From NCBI RefSeq assembly GCF_002893095.1, contig NZ_KZ622864.1:124001-188000 (forward strand): 64,000 nt of DNA, given 5' to 3'. Positions 1-9,110 of this stretch are shown in pieces. A program made the position numbers and the translations under genes. The stretch comes from Stenotrophomonas sp. VV52. GTDB taxonomy: Bacteria; Pseudomonadota; Gammaproteobacteria; Xanthomonadales; Xanthomonadaceae. Each line of letters begins with the position of its first letter. The first letter of the stretch is position 1. The notes beneath the pieces were generated by a model. That model saw only the letters and a program-made list of their open reading frames with translations. It was not told where the DNA came from and made no database searches.

Positions 1-2
1 CT

Positions 3-16
3 TGCATACGTATTCA
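3..16. promoter_or_regulatory. Operator-like site 1 (upstream of GH97 gene)
   Basis: The 14-bp near-palindrome TGCATACGTATTCA with a central CG is typical of LacI-family operators. Identical copies (either orientation) lie before the TonB receptor gene (2183-2196) and the GH13 gene (6989-7002). A -10-like TATAGT follows at 51-56. That one regulator reads all three is inference. Confidence 0.7.
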
Positions 17-89
17 TGGCCTGGCGCGGTGATGCGGCGGACCGCGTGGCTATAGTCCGGGGCAGGTTCCGGCTGCCCTGGGAGGGGAA

Positions 90-2156
90 ATGCCTTTGGT
101 TGTTGCGTTGCCGCGCGCGTTGCGTGCGCCCCGTCCGCTGGCCTGGCTGGCCGTGTCGTTGTTGTTCTGCGCGGTGGCTGCGCAGGCCGAGCCGGTCACC
201 GTGGCCAGTGCCAGTTCGCCCGGCAAGGTGCTGAAGGTGTCGCTGCAGCTCGACGGTGGCAACCCGAGCTACCGGGTCGAGCGCCTGGGCCAGACCGTGG
301 TGGCCGAGTCGAAGCTGGGCTTCCAGCTGCGCGACGGCCGCCTCGACCGCGACCTGGAAGTGCTGGGGCAGGACACGCGCAGTGTCGACGACACCTGGGA
401 ACAGCCGTGGGGCGAACGCCGCAGCGTGCGCAACCACTACAACGAAGTGACCGTGCAGCTGGGCGAACGCAGTGGCGCCAAGCGCCGGCTGGACGTGGTG
501 TTCCGCATCTACGACGACGGCTTGGGCTTCCGCTACCACTTCCCGCAACAGCCGGGCCTGCGCGAGGCGATCATCGACGACGAGCTGACCGAATTCGCGA
601 TCGCACCCGAATCGACCGCCTGGTGGATTCCCGCCGGCGAGCCGATCCACTATGAGTATCTGTACCAGCGCACCCCGCTGGACCAGGTACCGCTGGCACA
701 CACGCCACTGACCCTGCGCAGCCGCGACGGCCTGCACGTGGCGATCCATGAAGCCGCGCTGGTCGACTACGCCGGCATGTGGCTGCGCCGTACCGACGGC
801 CAGCGCCTGCGCGCGCAGCTGTCGCCGTCGGCTGAAGGCTGGAAGGTGCGCCGCACCCTGCCCTTCAGCACGCCGTGGCGCACCCTGCAGATCAGCGACC
901 AGGCCGGCGGCCTGGTCGAGTCCAACCTGATCCTCAACCTCAACGAGCCCAACGCGCTGGGCGATGTGAGCTGGTTCAAGCCCTCCAAGTACCTGGGCGT
1001 GTGGTGGTCGATGCACCTGGACCAGGAAAGCTGGGCTACAGGCCCGAAGCATGCCGCGACCACAGCGAAGACGAAGAAAGTGATCGACTTCGCCGCGAAG
1101 CACGGCTTCCGCGGCGTGCTGGTGGAAGGCTGGAACCCGGGCTGGGACGGCAACTGGGTCGGCAATGGCTACGACTTCGACTTCACCCGGGCCACCCCCG
1201 ACTTCGACATCGACGCGCTGTCGGCGTACGGGGCGAAAAAGGGCGTACACCTGATAGGCCACCATGAAACCGGCTGTGCGATCGAGCATTACGAAGACCA
1301 GCTCGGCGCGGCGCTGGACCTGTATGCACGGTTGGGCGTGGACTCGTTCAAGAGCGGCTACGTCTGCGACGACGGCCAGGTCGACCGGCGCAACCCGGCC
1401 GGCGGCCCGCTGTGGCGCGAGTGGCACGACGGCCAGTTCATGGCCCGGCATCACCTGAAGGTGGTGCAGGAAGCGGCGAAGCGGCACATCGCGGTGAACC
1501 CACACGAGCCGATCAAGGACACCGGCCTGCGCCGCACCTACCCCAACTGGATCTCGCGCGAAGGCGCGCGCGGCATGGAGTACAACGCCTGGGGCCAGCC
1601 GCCGAATCCGCCCGAGCACGAGGTCAACCTGGTGTTCACCCGCATGCTGTCCGGGCCGATGGACTACACCCCGGGCATCCTCAGCCTGAAGGGCCGCCAC
1701 GGACAGGCCATTCCGAGCACGCTGGCCCGCCAGCTGGCGCTGTACGTGGTGATTTACAGCCCGATCCAGATGGCCGCCGACCTGCCTGAACACTATGAAC
1801 AGCACCGTGAGGCGTTCCAGTTCATTGAAGACGTGGCGGTGGACTGGGACGACACCCGGGTGCTGGATGGCGAGGTCGGCGACTATGTGACCATCGCCCG
1901 CAAGGACCGCGACAGCGGCGACTGGTTCCTGGGCAGCATCACCGACGAACACGGCCGCGCGCTGCCGGTACCGCTGTCGTTCCTGGAGCCCGGTGTGCGC
2001 TATCGCGCCGAGATCTACCGCGATGGCGAGGGCGCCGATTACCAGCGCAACCCGTTCGCATTCGCGCGCGAAACCCGCGAGGTGACCAGCGCCGACACCC
2101 TGACCATCGTGCTGGCACCCGGTGGCGGCCAGGCCATCCGGTTCAGCCCCATGTAA
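90..2156 (+). CDS. Glycoside hydrolase family 97, alpha-glucosidase (SusB-like)
   Basis: This 688-residue exported enzyme should release glucose from alpha-glucans or maltodextrins in the periplasm. A hydrophobic signal segment (about residues 18-34) ends at AAQAEP. An N-terminal beta-sandwich is followed by the (beta/alpha)8 barrel. The acidic cluster HEP (E473) and REGARGMEYN (E491, E497) matches the catalytic and calcium-binding glutamates of the family. The position where retaining members carry a nucleophile Asp reads DSFKSGY (418-424), which fits the inverting, SusB-type subgroup. The start follows the strong ribosome site GGGAGGGG, and the same leader sequence precedes the next gene. 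It lies directly before a carbohydrate-type TonB receptor and shares its operator. Family assignment is firm; exact substrate is inferred. Confidence 0.9.
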   Translation: MPLVVALPRALRAPRPLAWLAVSLLFCAVAAQAEPVTVASASSPGKVLKVSLQLDGGNPSYRVERLGQTVVAESKLGFQLRDGRLDRDLEVLGQDTRSVDDTWEQPWGERRSVRNHYNEVTVQLGERSGAKRRLDVVFRIYDDGLGFRYHFPQQPGLREAIIDDELTEFAIAPESTAWWIPAGEPIHYEYLYQRTPLDQVPLAHTPLTLRSRDGLHVAIHEAALVDYAGMWLRRTDGQRLRAQLSPSAEGWKVRRTLPFSTPWRTLQISDQAGGLVESNLILNLNEPNALGDVSWFKPSKYLGVWWSMHLDQESWATGPKHAATTAKTKKVIDFAAKHGFRGVLVEGWNPGWDGNWVGNGYDFDFTRATPDFDIDALSAYGAKKGVHLIGHHETGCAIEHYEDQLGAALDLYARLGVDSFKSGYVCDDGQVDRRNPAGGPLWREWHDGQFMARHHLKVVQEAAKRHIAVNPHEPIKDTGLRRTYPNWISREGARGMEYNAWGQPPNPPEHEVNLVFTRMLSGPMDYTPGILSLKGRHGQAIPSTLARQLALYVVIYSPIQMAADLPEHYEQHREAFQFIEDVAVDWDDTRVLDGEVGDYVTIARKDRDSGDWFLGSITDEHGRALPVPLSFLEPGVRYRAEIYRDGEGADYQRNPFAFARETREVTSADTLTIVLAPGGGQAIRFSPM

Positions 2157-2182
2157 TCGCTTTCAAACCCCTGCATATCCAT

Positions 2183-2196
2183 TGAATACGTATGCA
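2183..2196. promoter_or_regulatory. Operator-like site 2 (upstream of TonB receptor)
   Basis: TGAATACGTATGCA is the exact reverse complement of the sites at 3-16 and 6989-7002. It lies 128 bp before the receptor start codon at 2325. A -10-like TACCAT occurs at 2224-2229. Confidence 0.7.
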
Positions 2197-2324
2197 GGGT
2201 GATTCACGCCGGAGGCGCGCTGCCTACCATAGCCACGCAGTCAACGGCCACCGCGCCATGACACCTGCGGCAACGCATCGCCGTTGATCACAACATGTTT
2301 GGCAACATTGCCTGGGAGGGGAAA

Positions 2325-5084
2325 ATGTTGAATCGCAAGCGCAGCGCGCTGAGTATCGCGCTGGCCGTCGCCCTGACGCCGCTGTTGGCGTCGGCGCAGT
2401 CCACCACCACGTCGGGCACCGTGCCGCCGGCCGGTACCGCCGCCACCGACCTGGACACCGTGCAGGTCACCGGCATCCGCCGTGGCATCGAGAACGCCAT
2501 CCAGATCAAGCAGGACGCCACCTCGGTGGTCGAAGTGATCTCGGCCGAAGACATCGGCAAGCTGCCGGATGTGAGCATCGCCGAGTCGCTGGCCCGCCTG
2601 CCCGGCCTGGCCGCGCAGCGCGTGGCCGGCCGTGCCCAGGTGATCAGCGTGCGCGGCCTGTCCCCGGACTTCGCCACTACCCTGCTCAACGGGCGTGAAG
2701 TGGTCAGCACCGGCGACAACCGCAGCGTCGAGTTCGACCAGTACCCGTCCGAACTGGTCAACGGCGTGACCGTGTACAAGACCCCCGACGCGGCCCTGGT
2801 CGGCCAGGGCCTGTCCGGCACCATCGACATGCAGACCGTGCGCCCGCTGGCCTTCAGCGAACGCGTGATCGCACTGAGCGGCCGCTACTCGAAGAACTCG
2901 CTGGGCAAGGCTGCCAACGTGGACGCCTTCGGCAACCGCTTCAGCGCCAGCTACATCGACCAGTTCGCCGACAACACCTGGGGCCTGGCGATCGGTTACG
3001 CGCACAGCGACAACCCGATCCAGGAAAACCAGGTCGGCCTGTACGAGCCGTGGACCACCGAGCAGACCGACCAGGGCAACCGCCCGGGCGTTGCGCCGGG
3101 CACCGCGTTCTCCGACGGCATCAAGGCGCTGCGCCGTACCGGCAACGCCAAGCGCGACGGCTACATGGCCACCGTGCAGTTCCGCCCGTCGAACACGTGG
3201 ACCAGCACCCTGGACCTGTTCCACACCGAAGCCGAGCAGATCGACACCGCCAACCAGTTCGAGGTCAACCTCAGCAACTACAACGGCGGCTATACCCCGG
3301 GGCTGTTCATCAGCAACCCGCAGGTCAACGGCAACGGCACCTTCACCGGTGGCACCGCCAGCGGCGTGTACCCGCTGGTGCGCGGCATGTACAACAAGCG
3401 CGAAGACAAGATCGATGCGTTCGGCTGGAACAACGAGCTGACCTTCGACAGCTTCAAGCTGACCGCCGACGTGAACTACTCCAAGGCCACCCGCGACGAG
3501 CTGAACCTGGAGAACAACCTGCAGCTCACCCCGATGCCGCAGCTGGACACCATCGGGCTGACCGTCAACCCGAATGGCTTCTCGCAGATCCGCCCGGGCC
3601 TGGATTACTCCAATCCCGAAGCGCTGTACCTGACCAACACCATCTACGGCTCGGGCTACGGCAAGGTGCCGCAGGTTGAAGACCGCCTGAAGGGTGCGCG
3701 CCTGCAGGGCACGTTCAACCTGCCCGAATCGATGTCCTGGTTCCAGGACGTGGACGTGGGCGTGAACTACGCCGACCGCCGCAAGGAAAAGAACCAGGCC
3801 GAAGGCAATATCCTGCTCGGTGCGCAGGGCGACGCCAACGTCGGCAGCGACCTGCAGTACCGTCCGGTCAACCTGGGCTTTGCCGGCATCGGCTACATCC
3901 CGGCCTGGAACGTGCCGGCCGCAGTCGACCGCTACATGGTGTTCAACCCGGTCACCAACCTGGACTACCTGATCCCGAAGTCGTGGGTGGTGCAGGAAAA
4001 GACCACTACTGCGTGGGTGCGTGCCAACATCAACACCGATATCGGTGAGGTGGGCGTGCGCGGCAACGTGGGCGTGCAGATGATCCGCACCGACCAGAGC
4101 TCGCAGTCGAACTACTTCGACCGCTCGCGCCCGGCCGGCCAGGAAGTGCTGCCGATCGACGGAGGCAAGACCTACACCGACTGGCTGCCGAGCTTGAACC
4201 TGGCCTTCATGTTCCCGCACCAGCAGACCCTGCGTTTCGCAGTGGCCAAGCAGGTCGCGCGTCCGCGCGTGGACCAGATGCGCGCCGGCCTGGAGTTCGG
4301 CGTGGACACCGCCACCGGCAAGCCGGGCGGCAGCGGCGGCAACCCGCTGCTGGATCCGTGGCGCGCCAACGCCATCGACCTCTCGTACGAGAAGTACTTC
4401 GGCGAGAAGGCGTACGTGGCGGCCGCGGTGTTCTACAAGGACCTGAAGAGCTACGTCTACACCCAGTCGGTGGACGACTACGACTTCAGCAACCTGCTGG
4501 CCAACTACGTGCCGCCGCCGGGGATGATTGCGCCGGTGCAGACCATCGGTACGTTCTCGGCGCCGCAGAACGGCGAAGGCGGCACCCTGCGTGGCCTGGA
4601 ACTGACCGCCTCGTTCCCGCTGGAAATGATCGCCGACCCGCTGCGTGGTTTCGGCGTGCAGGCCAGCGCGACCTTCAACGACAGCGACATCAAGATCCTG
4701 GACCCGGAAAGCGCCTCCAGCGTGGGTAGCGATCCGATCAGCCTGCCGGGCCTGTCCCAGCGTGTGTACAACTTCACCGCCTACTTCGAGCGCAATGGCT
4801 TCGAAGCACGCGTGAGCCAGCGCCGTCGTTCGGACTTCATCGGTGAAATCGGCAACTTCAACGGCAACCGCACCCTGCGTTATGTGGTGGGCGAGAACGT
4901 GACCGACGCGCAGGTCAGCTACACCTTTGCCGACAGCAGCAGCCTGCACGGGCTGACGCTGCTCCTGCAGGGCAGCAACCTGACCAACGAGCCGTACCGT
5001 ACCTACGCGGGTACCAAGGACCGTCCGCTGGAATACATCGAGTGGGGCCGGACCTACATGCTGGGTGTGAACTACAAGTTCTGA
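2325..5084 (+). CDS. TonB-dependent receptor, carbohydrate type (Xanthomonas/Caulobacter class)
   Basis: This 919-residue outer-membrane receptor probably imports maltodextrin-type sugars using TonB energy. The signal peptide MLNRKRSALSIALAV ends at ASAQS. A TonB-box-like segment DTVQVTGIRR is followed by the plug (ISAEDIGKLPDVSIAESLARLP), the long insertions usual for this class, and a barrel closing with an aromatic C-terminus, YKF. I chose the ATG at 2325 rather than the in-frame ATG at 2295 because GGGAGGGG sits just before it and the signal peptide begins there. Neighbours on both sides are alpha-glucosidases carrying the same operator, so maltose or maltodextrin is the most likely ligand; that is inference. 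Confidence 0.9.
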   Translation: MLNRKRSALSIALAVALTPLLASAQSTTTSGTVPPAGTAATDLDTVQVTGIRRGIENAIQIKQDATSVVEVISAEDIGKLPDVSIAESLARLPGLAAQRVAGRAQVISVRGLSPDFATTLLNGREVVSTGDNRSVEFDQYPSELVNGVTVYKTPDAALVGQGLSGTIDMQTVRPLAFSERVIALSGRYSKNSLGKAANVDAFGNRFSASYIDQFADNTWGLAIGYAHSDNPIQENQVGLYEPWTTEQTDQGNRPGVAPGTAFSDGIKALRRTGNAKRDGYMATVQFRPSNTWTSTLDLFHTEAEQIDTANQFEVNLSNYNGGYTPGLFISNPQVNGNGTFTGGTASGVYPLVRGMYNKREDKIDAFGWNNELTFDSFKLTADVNYSKATRDELNLENNLQLTPMPQLDTIGLTVNPNGFSQIRPGLDYSNPEALYLTNTIYGSGYGKVPQVEDRLKGARLQGTFNLPESMSWFQDVDVGVNYADRRKEKNQAEGNILLGAQGDANVGSDLQYRPVNLGFAGIGYIPAWNVPAAVDRYMVFNPVTNLDYLIPKSWVVQEKTTTAWVRANINTDIGEVGVRGNVGVQMIRTDQSSQSNYFDRSRPAGQEVLPIDGGKTYTDWLPSLNLAFMFPHQQTLRFAVAKQVARPRVDQMRAGLEFGVDTATGKPGGSGGNPLLDPWRANAIDLSYEKYFGEKAYVAAAVFYKDLKSYVYTQSVDDYDFSNLLANYVPPPGMIAPVQTIGTFSAPQNGEGGTLRGLELTASFPLEMIADPLRGFGVQASATFNDSDIKILDPESASSVGSDPISLPGLSQRVYNFTAYFERNGFEARVSQRRRSDFIGEIGNFNGNRTLRYVVGENVTDAQVSYTFADSSSLHGLTLLLQGSNLTNEPYRTYAGTKDRPLEYIEWGRTYMLGVNYKF

Positions 5085-5106
5085 TCCAGGCGGTAGAGCA
5101 ATACGG

Positions 5107-5136
5107 AAAACCCGCTGCGCGAGCAGCGGGTTTTTT
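5107..5136 (+). terminator. Rho-independent terminator after TonB receptor gene
   Basis: A stem formed by AACCCGCTGC and GCAGCGGGTT around GCGA is followed by a T-run, 23 bp after the stop codon of the receptor gene. Confidence 0.9.
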
Positions 5137-5159
5137 GTTTGCGGGCCGGCTTGGTCGAG

Positions 5160-5232
5160 GACACGCATGGCGTGTCGCTACGCGACTGATGCATCCGCGG
5201 CCATGACGCGTAGGGACACGCCATGCGTGTCC
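5160..5232. repeat. Inverted pair of GACACGC-type GTAG repeats
   Basis: GACACGCATGGCGTGTC followed by GCTAC (5160-5181) is mirrored by GTAGGGACACGCC... at 5210-5232. Single copies of the same stem occur near 15560 and 40430. It sits between two convergent genes. Confidence 0.75.
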
Positions 5233-5246
5233 GCCCTTTGCGCGGA

Positions 5247-5282
5247 CCAAAAAAAAGGGCGGAACCCTGCGGCTCCGCCCTT
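5247..5282 (-). terminator. Rho-independent terminator for the GH13 gene
   Basis: Read on the minus strand, AAGGGCGGA pairs with TCCGCCCTT and runs into a stretch of T. It lies about 22 bp beyond the stop codon of the minus-strand alpha-glucosidase gene. Confidence 0.85.
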
Positions 5283-5304
5283 CAATACCACCGGAAATCG
5301 TGAA

Positions 5305-6918
5305 TCAGCTGCGGCGTGCGCAGTACATCGCCTGGGCCGGCAGGTGCAGCTGCGCGCCTTCCGCCTGCCCCGCATCCGGACCCGGCACGTGCAACGCGTG
5401 CCACTGCCCTTCCGGCAACGCCACCGTGGTGGCTTCAGCCGACAGGTTGAACGCCAGCAGCAGGGTCTCCTCCCCATGCGTGCGCTCGAACATCAGCACC
5501 GGCTCGGCCGTCTCCAGGAACCGGATGTCGCCCAGCAGCAGCGTCGGCATGGTCCGGCGCCAGGCCAGGAACTGGCGGAAGGCGTTCAACACCGAATGCG
5601 GGTCATGCTCCTGCACCGCCACCGCACGCACCTGGTGGTCCTGCGGAATCGGCAGCCACGGTTCGCCCGTGGTGAACCCCGCCAGCGGCGCGTCAAGCCA
5701 AGGCATCGGCGTGCGGCACCCGTCGCGGCCCTTGAAGTTCGGCCAGAAGGTGATGCCATACGGGTCCTGCAATGCTTCGAATGGCACGTCGGCTTCGCCC
5801 AGGCCCAGCTCTTCGCCCTGGTACAGGCAGATCGAACCGCGCAGCGAGCAGAGCACCGCCACCAGCAGACGGGCCAGGCGCGGCTGCGCCGGGTGGCCGC
5901 CCCACCGGGTCACCGCGCGCTCCACGTCGTGGTTGGAGATCGCCCAGCACGGCCAGCCTTCGGTCATGGTCGCTTCCAGCCGCGACACCGTGTCGCGGAT
6001 GTAGGCGGCGCTATAGTCCTTCACCAGCAGCTCGAAGCTGTAGCCCATGTGCAGGCGACCCGGCGCGGTGTACTCGGCGGTGGTCGCCAGCGAGTCCTCG
6101 GCCGAGATCTCGCCGAGGCTGACCGCGCCCGGGTACTGGTCCAGCAGCCCGCGCAGGCGCTCGATGAACGGCAGGTTCTCCGGCCGGGTGTTGTTGTAAT
6201 AGTGGTACTGGTAGGCGTACGGATTGTCCGCGCTGAAGCCACGGCCAAGGCGTTTTTCCAGCGGTTTGGCCGGGTTGTCGCGCAGGTCCTTGTCGTGGAA
6301 GCAGAAGTTGATCGAATCCAGGCGGAAGCCGTCCACGCCCCGGTCCAGCCAGAACTTCACGTAGTCCAGGGTCGCCTGCTGCACGGCCGGGTTGTGGAAG
6401 TCCAGGTCCGGCTGGTCGGCCAGGAAGTTGTGCAGGAAGTACTGCTCGCGGCGCGGCTCCCACTGCCAGGCCACGCCACCGAAGATCGACATCCAGTTGT
6501 TGGGCGGGGTGCCGTCCTCGCGCGGGTCGGCCCACACGTACCAGTCCGCCTTGGGATTGGTTCGGTCCTGGCGGCTCTCGCGGAACCAGGCGTGCTCGAT
6601 CGAGGTATGGCTGAACACCTGGTCGATCATCACCTTCAGGCCCAGCGCATGCGCCTTGGCCAGCAGCCGGTCGAAGTCGGCCAGGGTGCCGAACAGCGGG
6701 TCCACGTCGCGGTGGTCGGCGATGTCGTAGCCGAAGTCGGCCATCGGCGAGGTGAAGAACGGCGAGATCCAGATCGCGTCCACGCCCAGCGAAGCCACGT
6801 AGTCCAGGCGCTCGATGATGCCGGGCAGGTCGCCCACGCCGTCACCGTTGGCATCGAGGAAACTGCGCGGGTAAATCTGATAGATGACGGCACCGCGCCA
6901 CCATGGAGTCTGCGACAT
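5305..6918 (-). CDS. GH13 alpha-glucosidase (XgtA-like, subfamily 23 type)
   Basis: This 537-residue enzyme hydrolyses terminal alpha-glucosidic bonds. It begins WWRGAVIYQIYPRSF, the usual start of oligo-1,6-glucosidase-type GH13 proteins, and has no signal peptide, so it acts in the cytoplasm. The catalytic residues are visible: nucleophile D201 in DGFRLDSINF, acid/base E270 in LGEISAED, and stabiliser D331 in ISNHDVERAV. Length and motif spacing match the Xanthomonas alpha-glucosidase XgtA and relatives. It converges on the TonB receptor gene and carries the same operator upstream (6989-7002), so it probably finishes degradation of imported maltodextrins. Transglycosylation, reported for relatives, cannot be judged from sequence. 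Confidence 0.93.
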   Translation of the reverse strand: MSQTPWWRGAVIYQIYPRSFLDANGDGVGDLPGIIERLDYVASLGVDAIWISPFFTSPMADFGYDIADHRDVDPLFGTLADFDRLLAKAHALGLKVMIDQVFSHTSIEHAWFRESRQDRTNPKADWYVWADPREDGTPPNNWMSIFGGVAWQWEPRREQYFLHNFLADQPDLDFHNPAVQQATLDYVKFWLDRGVDGFRLDSINFCFHDKDLRDNPAKPLEKRLGRGFSADNPYAYQYHYYNNTRPENLPFIERLRGLLDQYPGAVSLGEISAEDSLATTAEYTAPGRLHMGYSFELLVKDYSAAYIRDTVSRLEATMTEGWPCWAISNHDVERAVTRWGGHPAQPRLARLLVAVLCSLRGSICLYQGEELGLGEADVPFEALQDPYGITFWPNFKGRDGCRTPMPWLDAPLAGFTTGEPWLPIPQDHQVRAVAVQEHDPHSVLNAFRQFLAWRRTMPTLLLGDIRFLETAEPVLMFERTHGEETLLLAFNLSAEATTVALPEGQWHALHVPGPDAGQAEGAQLHLPAQAMYCARRS

Positions 6919-6988
6919 CGAGGGGCCCCCCTCCGGGCCAGAACGTACCCGACAAGCTTAGCGGGGGGCCCTTGGCGGTGGCGCCACA

Positions 6989-7002
6989 TGCATACGTATT
7001 CA
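6989..7002. promoter_or_regulatory. Operator-like site 3 (upstream of GH13 gene)
   Basis: TGCATACGTATTCA, identical to the site at 3-16. It lies 70 bp upstream of the minus-strand alpha-glucosidase start and also about 85 bp before the divergent ispB gene, so an effect on ispB cannot be excluded. Confidence 0.7.
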
Positions 7003-7054
7003 CGCCCTGCCCGGCCGCCGGACGCCTTCGCGGGCGGAATACGTCCGCACCGCC

Positions 7055-7060
7055 TATAAT
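7055..7060 (+). promoter_or_regulatory. Candidate -10 box for ispB
   Basis: A consensus TATAAT lies 27 bp before the ispB start codon. No good -35 hexamer is present at the expected distance, so this is tentative. Confidence 0.4.
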
Positions 7061-7087
7061 TCCGCCCAAGCCTGAAAGTCAGACCGC

Positions 7088-8086
7088 ATGACCACCATCG
7101 AAGACACCCGCCCCGCGCTGGGCCTGCCCCAGATCCAGTCGCTCGCCGCGCCCGACATGGCCGCCGTGGACGCACTGATCCGCCGCCGACTGTCTTCGGA
7201 TGTCGTGCTGATCAACCAGATCGCCGACCACATCATCTCCGCCGGGGGCAAGCGCCTGCGGCCGATGCTGGTCATGCTGGCCGGCCACGCGGTCGGCCGG
7301 GCCGGCCCGGAGCACCACCAGCTGGCGGCGATCATCGAGTTCATCCACACCTCGACCCTGCTGCACGACGATGTGGTCGACGAGTCCAGCCTGCGGCGTG
7401 GCCGCAGCACCGCCAATGCACTGTGGGGCAATGCGCCCAGCGTGCTGGTGGGCGACTTCCTGTACTCGCGCAGCTTCCAGCTGATGGTGGAACTGGACCG
7501 CATGCCGGTCATGCAGATCCTGGCCGACACCACCAACCGCATCGCCGAAGGCGAGGTGCTGCAGCTGCTGCACGTGCATAACCCGGATACGGACGAGGCT
7601 GCGTACCTGCGCGTGATCGAGCGCAAGACCGCGGTGCTGTTTGCCGCCGGCACCAGGCTGGGCGCGCTGGCCAGCGGCGTGGACGCGGCCACCCAGCAGG
7701 CCCTGTACGACTACGGCATGCACCTGGGCTACGCGTTCCAGATCGCCGACGACGTGCTGGATTATTCGGCCAATGCCGACGAGCTGGGCAAGAACCTGGG
7801 CGACGACCTCGCCGAAGGCAAGGCCACCCTACCGCTGATCCACGCCATGGCCCATTCCGACCCTGCCACCCGCGAGCGCCTGCGGGACATCGTGCAGAAC
7901 GGCGACGCCGGGGCGATGCCGGAAGTGCTGGCTGCGATCCATGCCACCGGCGGGCTGGAGTACAGCCGCACGCGTGCCGAGGAATACGCCGTGGCCGCCG
8001 AGCGTGCGCTGGACGGGCTGGCCGACAACGATGCGGTGGCCGCATTGCGCGGCCTGGCCAGGTACGCGGTGCAGCGCTCGCATTGA
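7088..8086 (+). CDS. ispB: Polyprenyl (octaprenyl) diphosphate synthase
   Basis: This 332-residue trans-prenyltransferase extends farnesyl diphosphate with isopentenyl diphosphate to make the side chain of ubiquinone. Both aspartate-rich motifs are intact: DDVVD (94-98) followed by the conserved RRGR, and DDVLDYS (221-227). GGKRLRPM (53-60) is the family's substrate-binding motif. The protein is cytosolic. The gene is monocistronic in appearance, ending before a GTAG repeat pair. Product chain length (usually C40 in this group) is inferred from relatives. Confidence 0.93.
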   Translation: MTTIEDTRPALGLPQIQSLAAPDMAAVDALIRRRLSSDVVLINQIADHIISAGGKRLRPMLVMLAGHAVGRAGPEHHQLAAIIEFIHTSTLLHDDVVDESSLRRGRSTANALWGNAPSVLVGDFLYSRSFQLMVELDRMPVMQILADTTNRIAEGEVLQLLHVHNPDTDEAAYLRVIERKTAVLFAAGTRLGALASGVDAATQQALYDYGMHLGYAFQIADDVLDYSANADELGKNLGDDLAEGKATLPLIHAMAHSDPATRERLRDIVQNGDAGAMPEVLAAIHATGGLEYSRTRAEEYAVAAERALDGLADNDAVAALRGLARYAVQRSH

Positions 8087-8124
8087 TCGATCGCTGCCGG
8101 CATTGGCCGAAATCGCATTGACGC

Positions 8125-8194
8125 GTAGTGCCGGCCGCCGGCCGGCTCTGCACGATGCCGTCACCGCGTGGAGCCGGCCGGCGGCCGGCACTAC
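8125..8194. repeat. GTAG palindromic repeat pair (CCGGCC type)
   Basis: GTAGTGCCGGCCGCCGGCC (from 8125) faces its inverted partner ending GGCCGGCACTAC at 8194, separated by about 23 bp. This is a REP doublet of the Stenotrophomonas GTAG class, between convergent genes. Confidence 0.9.
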
Positions 8195-8226
8195 GGTTTC
8201 CGTTGTTCCGGTTTTCCGGATTCCGA

Positions 8227-9021
8227 TTACCGCTTGTCGAACAGGCCTTCGAAGAACGTATCCAGGCTCTTCCACGCCCGCTTCGCCGCACGCTCGTTGT
8301 ACACGCAGCCCGGCGGGCTGTTGGCGTCGGCTTCGGCGAAGCAGTGCACCGCGCCGCTGTAGTTGGTGAATTCCCAATCCACCTTGGCTGCGTTCATTTC
8401 CTGCTGGAAACCGGCGATGTCTTCCGCGCTGACGCTCTTGTCGTCGGCGCCGTTGAGCACCAGCACCGACGGGTGCGTGTCACCGGCCTTGGCCGGCAGC
8501 GGCGAACCCAGACCACCATGCAGGCTGACCACGCCGGCCAGCGGCGCGCCGGCACGGGCCAGCTCCAGTACCGTGGTGCCGCCGAAGCAGAAGCCCACCG
8601 CGCCGATCTTCGAGGCATCCAGCGGCGCATTGCCGGCCTGGGCCTTGAGCACCTCCAGCGCTTTCAACGCGCGGGCGCGCAGCACCGGGCGGTCGTTGCG
8701 CAGCTTGGCCGCCACCGGGCCGGCCTCGGCATCGGTCTTCGGGCGCACGCCCTTGCCGTAGACGTCGGCGACCAGCACCACGTAGTCGTCGCCCGCCAGC
8801 TGTTTGGCCTTGGCGATGGCCGAGTCGTTCACGCCCTTCCAGTTCGGCACCATCACCAGTCCGGGGCGCTTGTCGTTGTCTTCGCCGTCGTAGACCAGCA
8901 CGCCACTGAAGGTGGTGCCTTCATGCTGCCATTCGACCGGCTTTGCCTGCATCGCGGCCACCGCCGGCAACGCCGTCATGCCCAGTACCAGTGCCGCACC
9001 CCACCGCCATTGCTGCTTCAT
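8227..9021 (-). CDS. Secreted dienelactone hydrolase family protein
   Basis: This 264-residue alpha/beta-hydrolase carries an N-terminal signal peptide (MKQQWRWGAALVLGMTALPA, cleavage near VAAMQA). The cysteine nucleophile is in GFCFGG (C145), with an Asp in LNGADD (193/194) and His in GAVHCF (H226) completing the triad. I chose the start at 9021 because AAGGAG lies just upstream and the signal peptide begins there; an earlier in-frame start at 9084 would bury it. Members hydrolyse small esters or lactones, but substrate and pathway here are unknown, and neighbours give no clue. Confidence 0.85.
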   Translation of the reverse strand: MKQQWRWGAALVLGMTALPAVAAMQAKPVEWQHEGTTFSGVLVYDGEDNDKRPGLVMVPNWKGVNDSAIAKAKQLAGDDYVVLVADVYGKGVRPKTDAEAGPVAAKLRNDRPVLRARALKALEVLKAQAGNAPLDASKIGAVGFCFGGTTVLELARAGAPLAGVVSLHGGLGSPLPAKAGDTHPSVLVLNGADDKSVSAEDIAGFQQEMNAAKVDWEFTNYSGAVHCFAEADANSPPGCVYNERAAKRAWKSLDTFFEGLFDKR

Positions 9022-9074
9022 GCGCCTGCTCCTTCGGGGAAAGGAACATGTAACCACATGCGATGTGACGCCCG

Positions 9075-9096
9075 GTAGAGCCACGCCCTGCGTGGC
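9075..9096. repeat. Single GTAG repeat (CCACGC type)
   Basis: GTAGAGCCACGC, CCT loop and GCGTGGC form a short hairpin between two minus-strand genes. Related copies occur at 17908, 21290 and 30128. Confidence 0.75.
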
Positions 9097-9110
9097 TTCG
9101 CGGTGCCCGA

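Noticed and set aside
2241..5168. Long open frame (975 codons) on the minus strand across the TonB receptor gene
   Set aside because: It is the antisense shadow of a strongly supported receptor. Its composition (Val, His, Gln, Arg rich with no domain) is typical for high-GC antisense frames.
8125..8194. Possible CRISPR-like repeats from recurring CCGGCC palindromes
   Set aside because: Copies occur singly or as inverted pairs in separate intergenic gaps, with no regular spacers and no cas genes.
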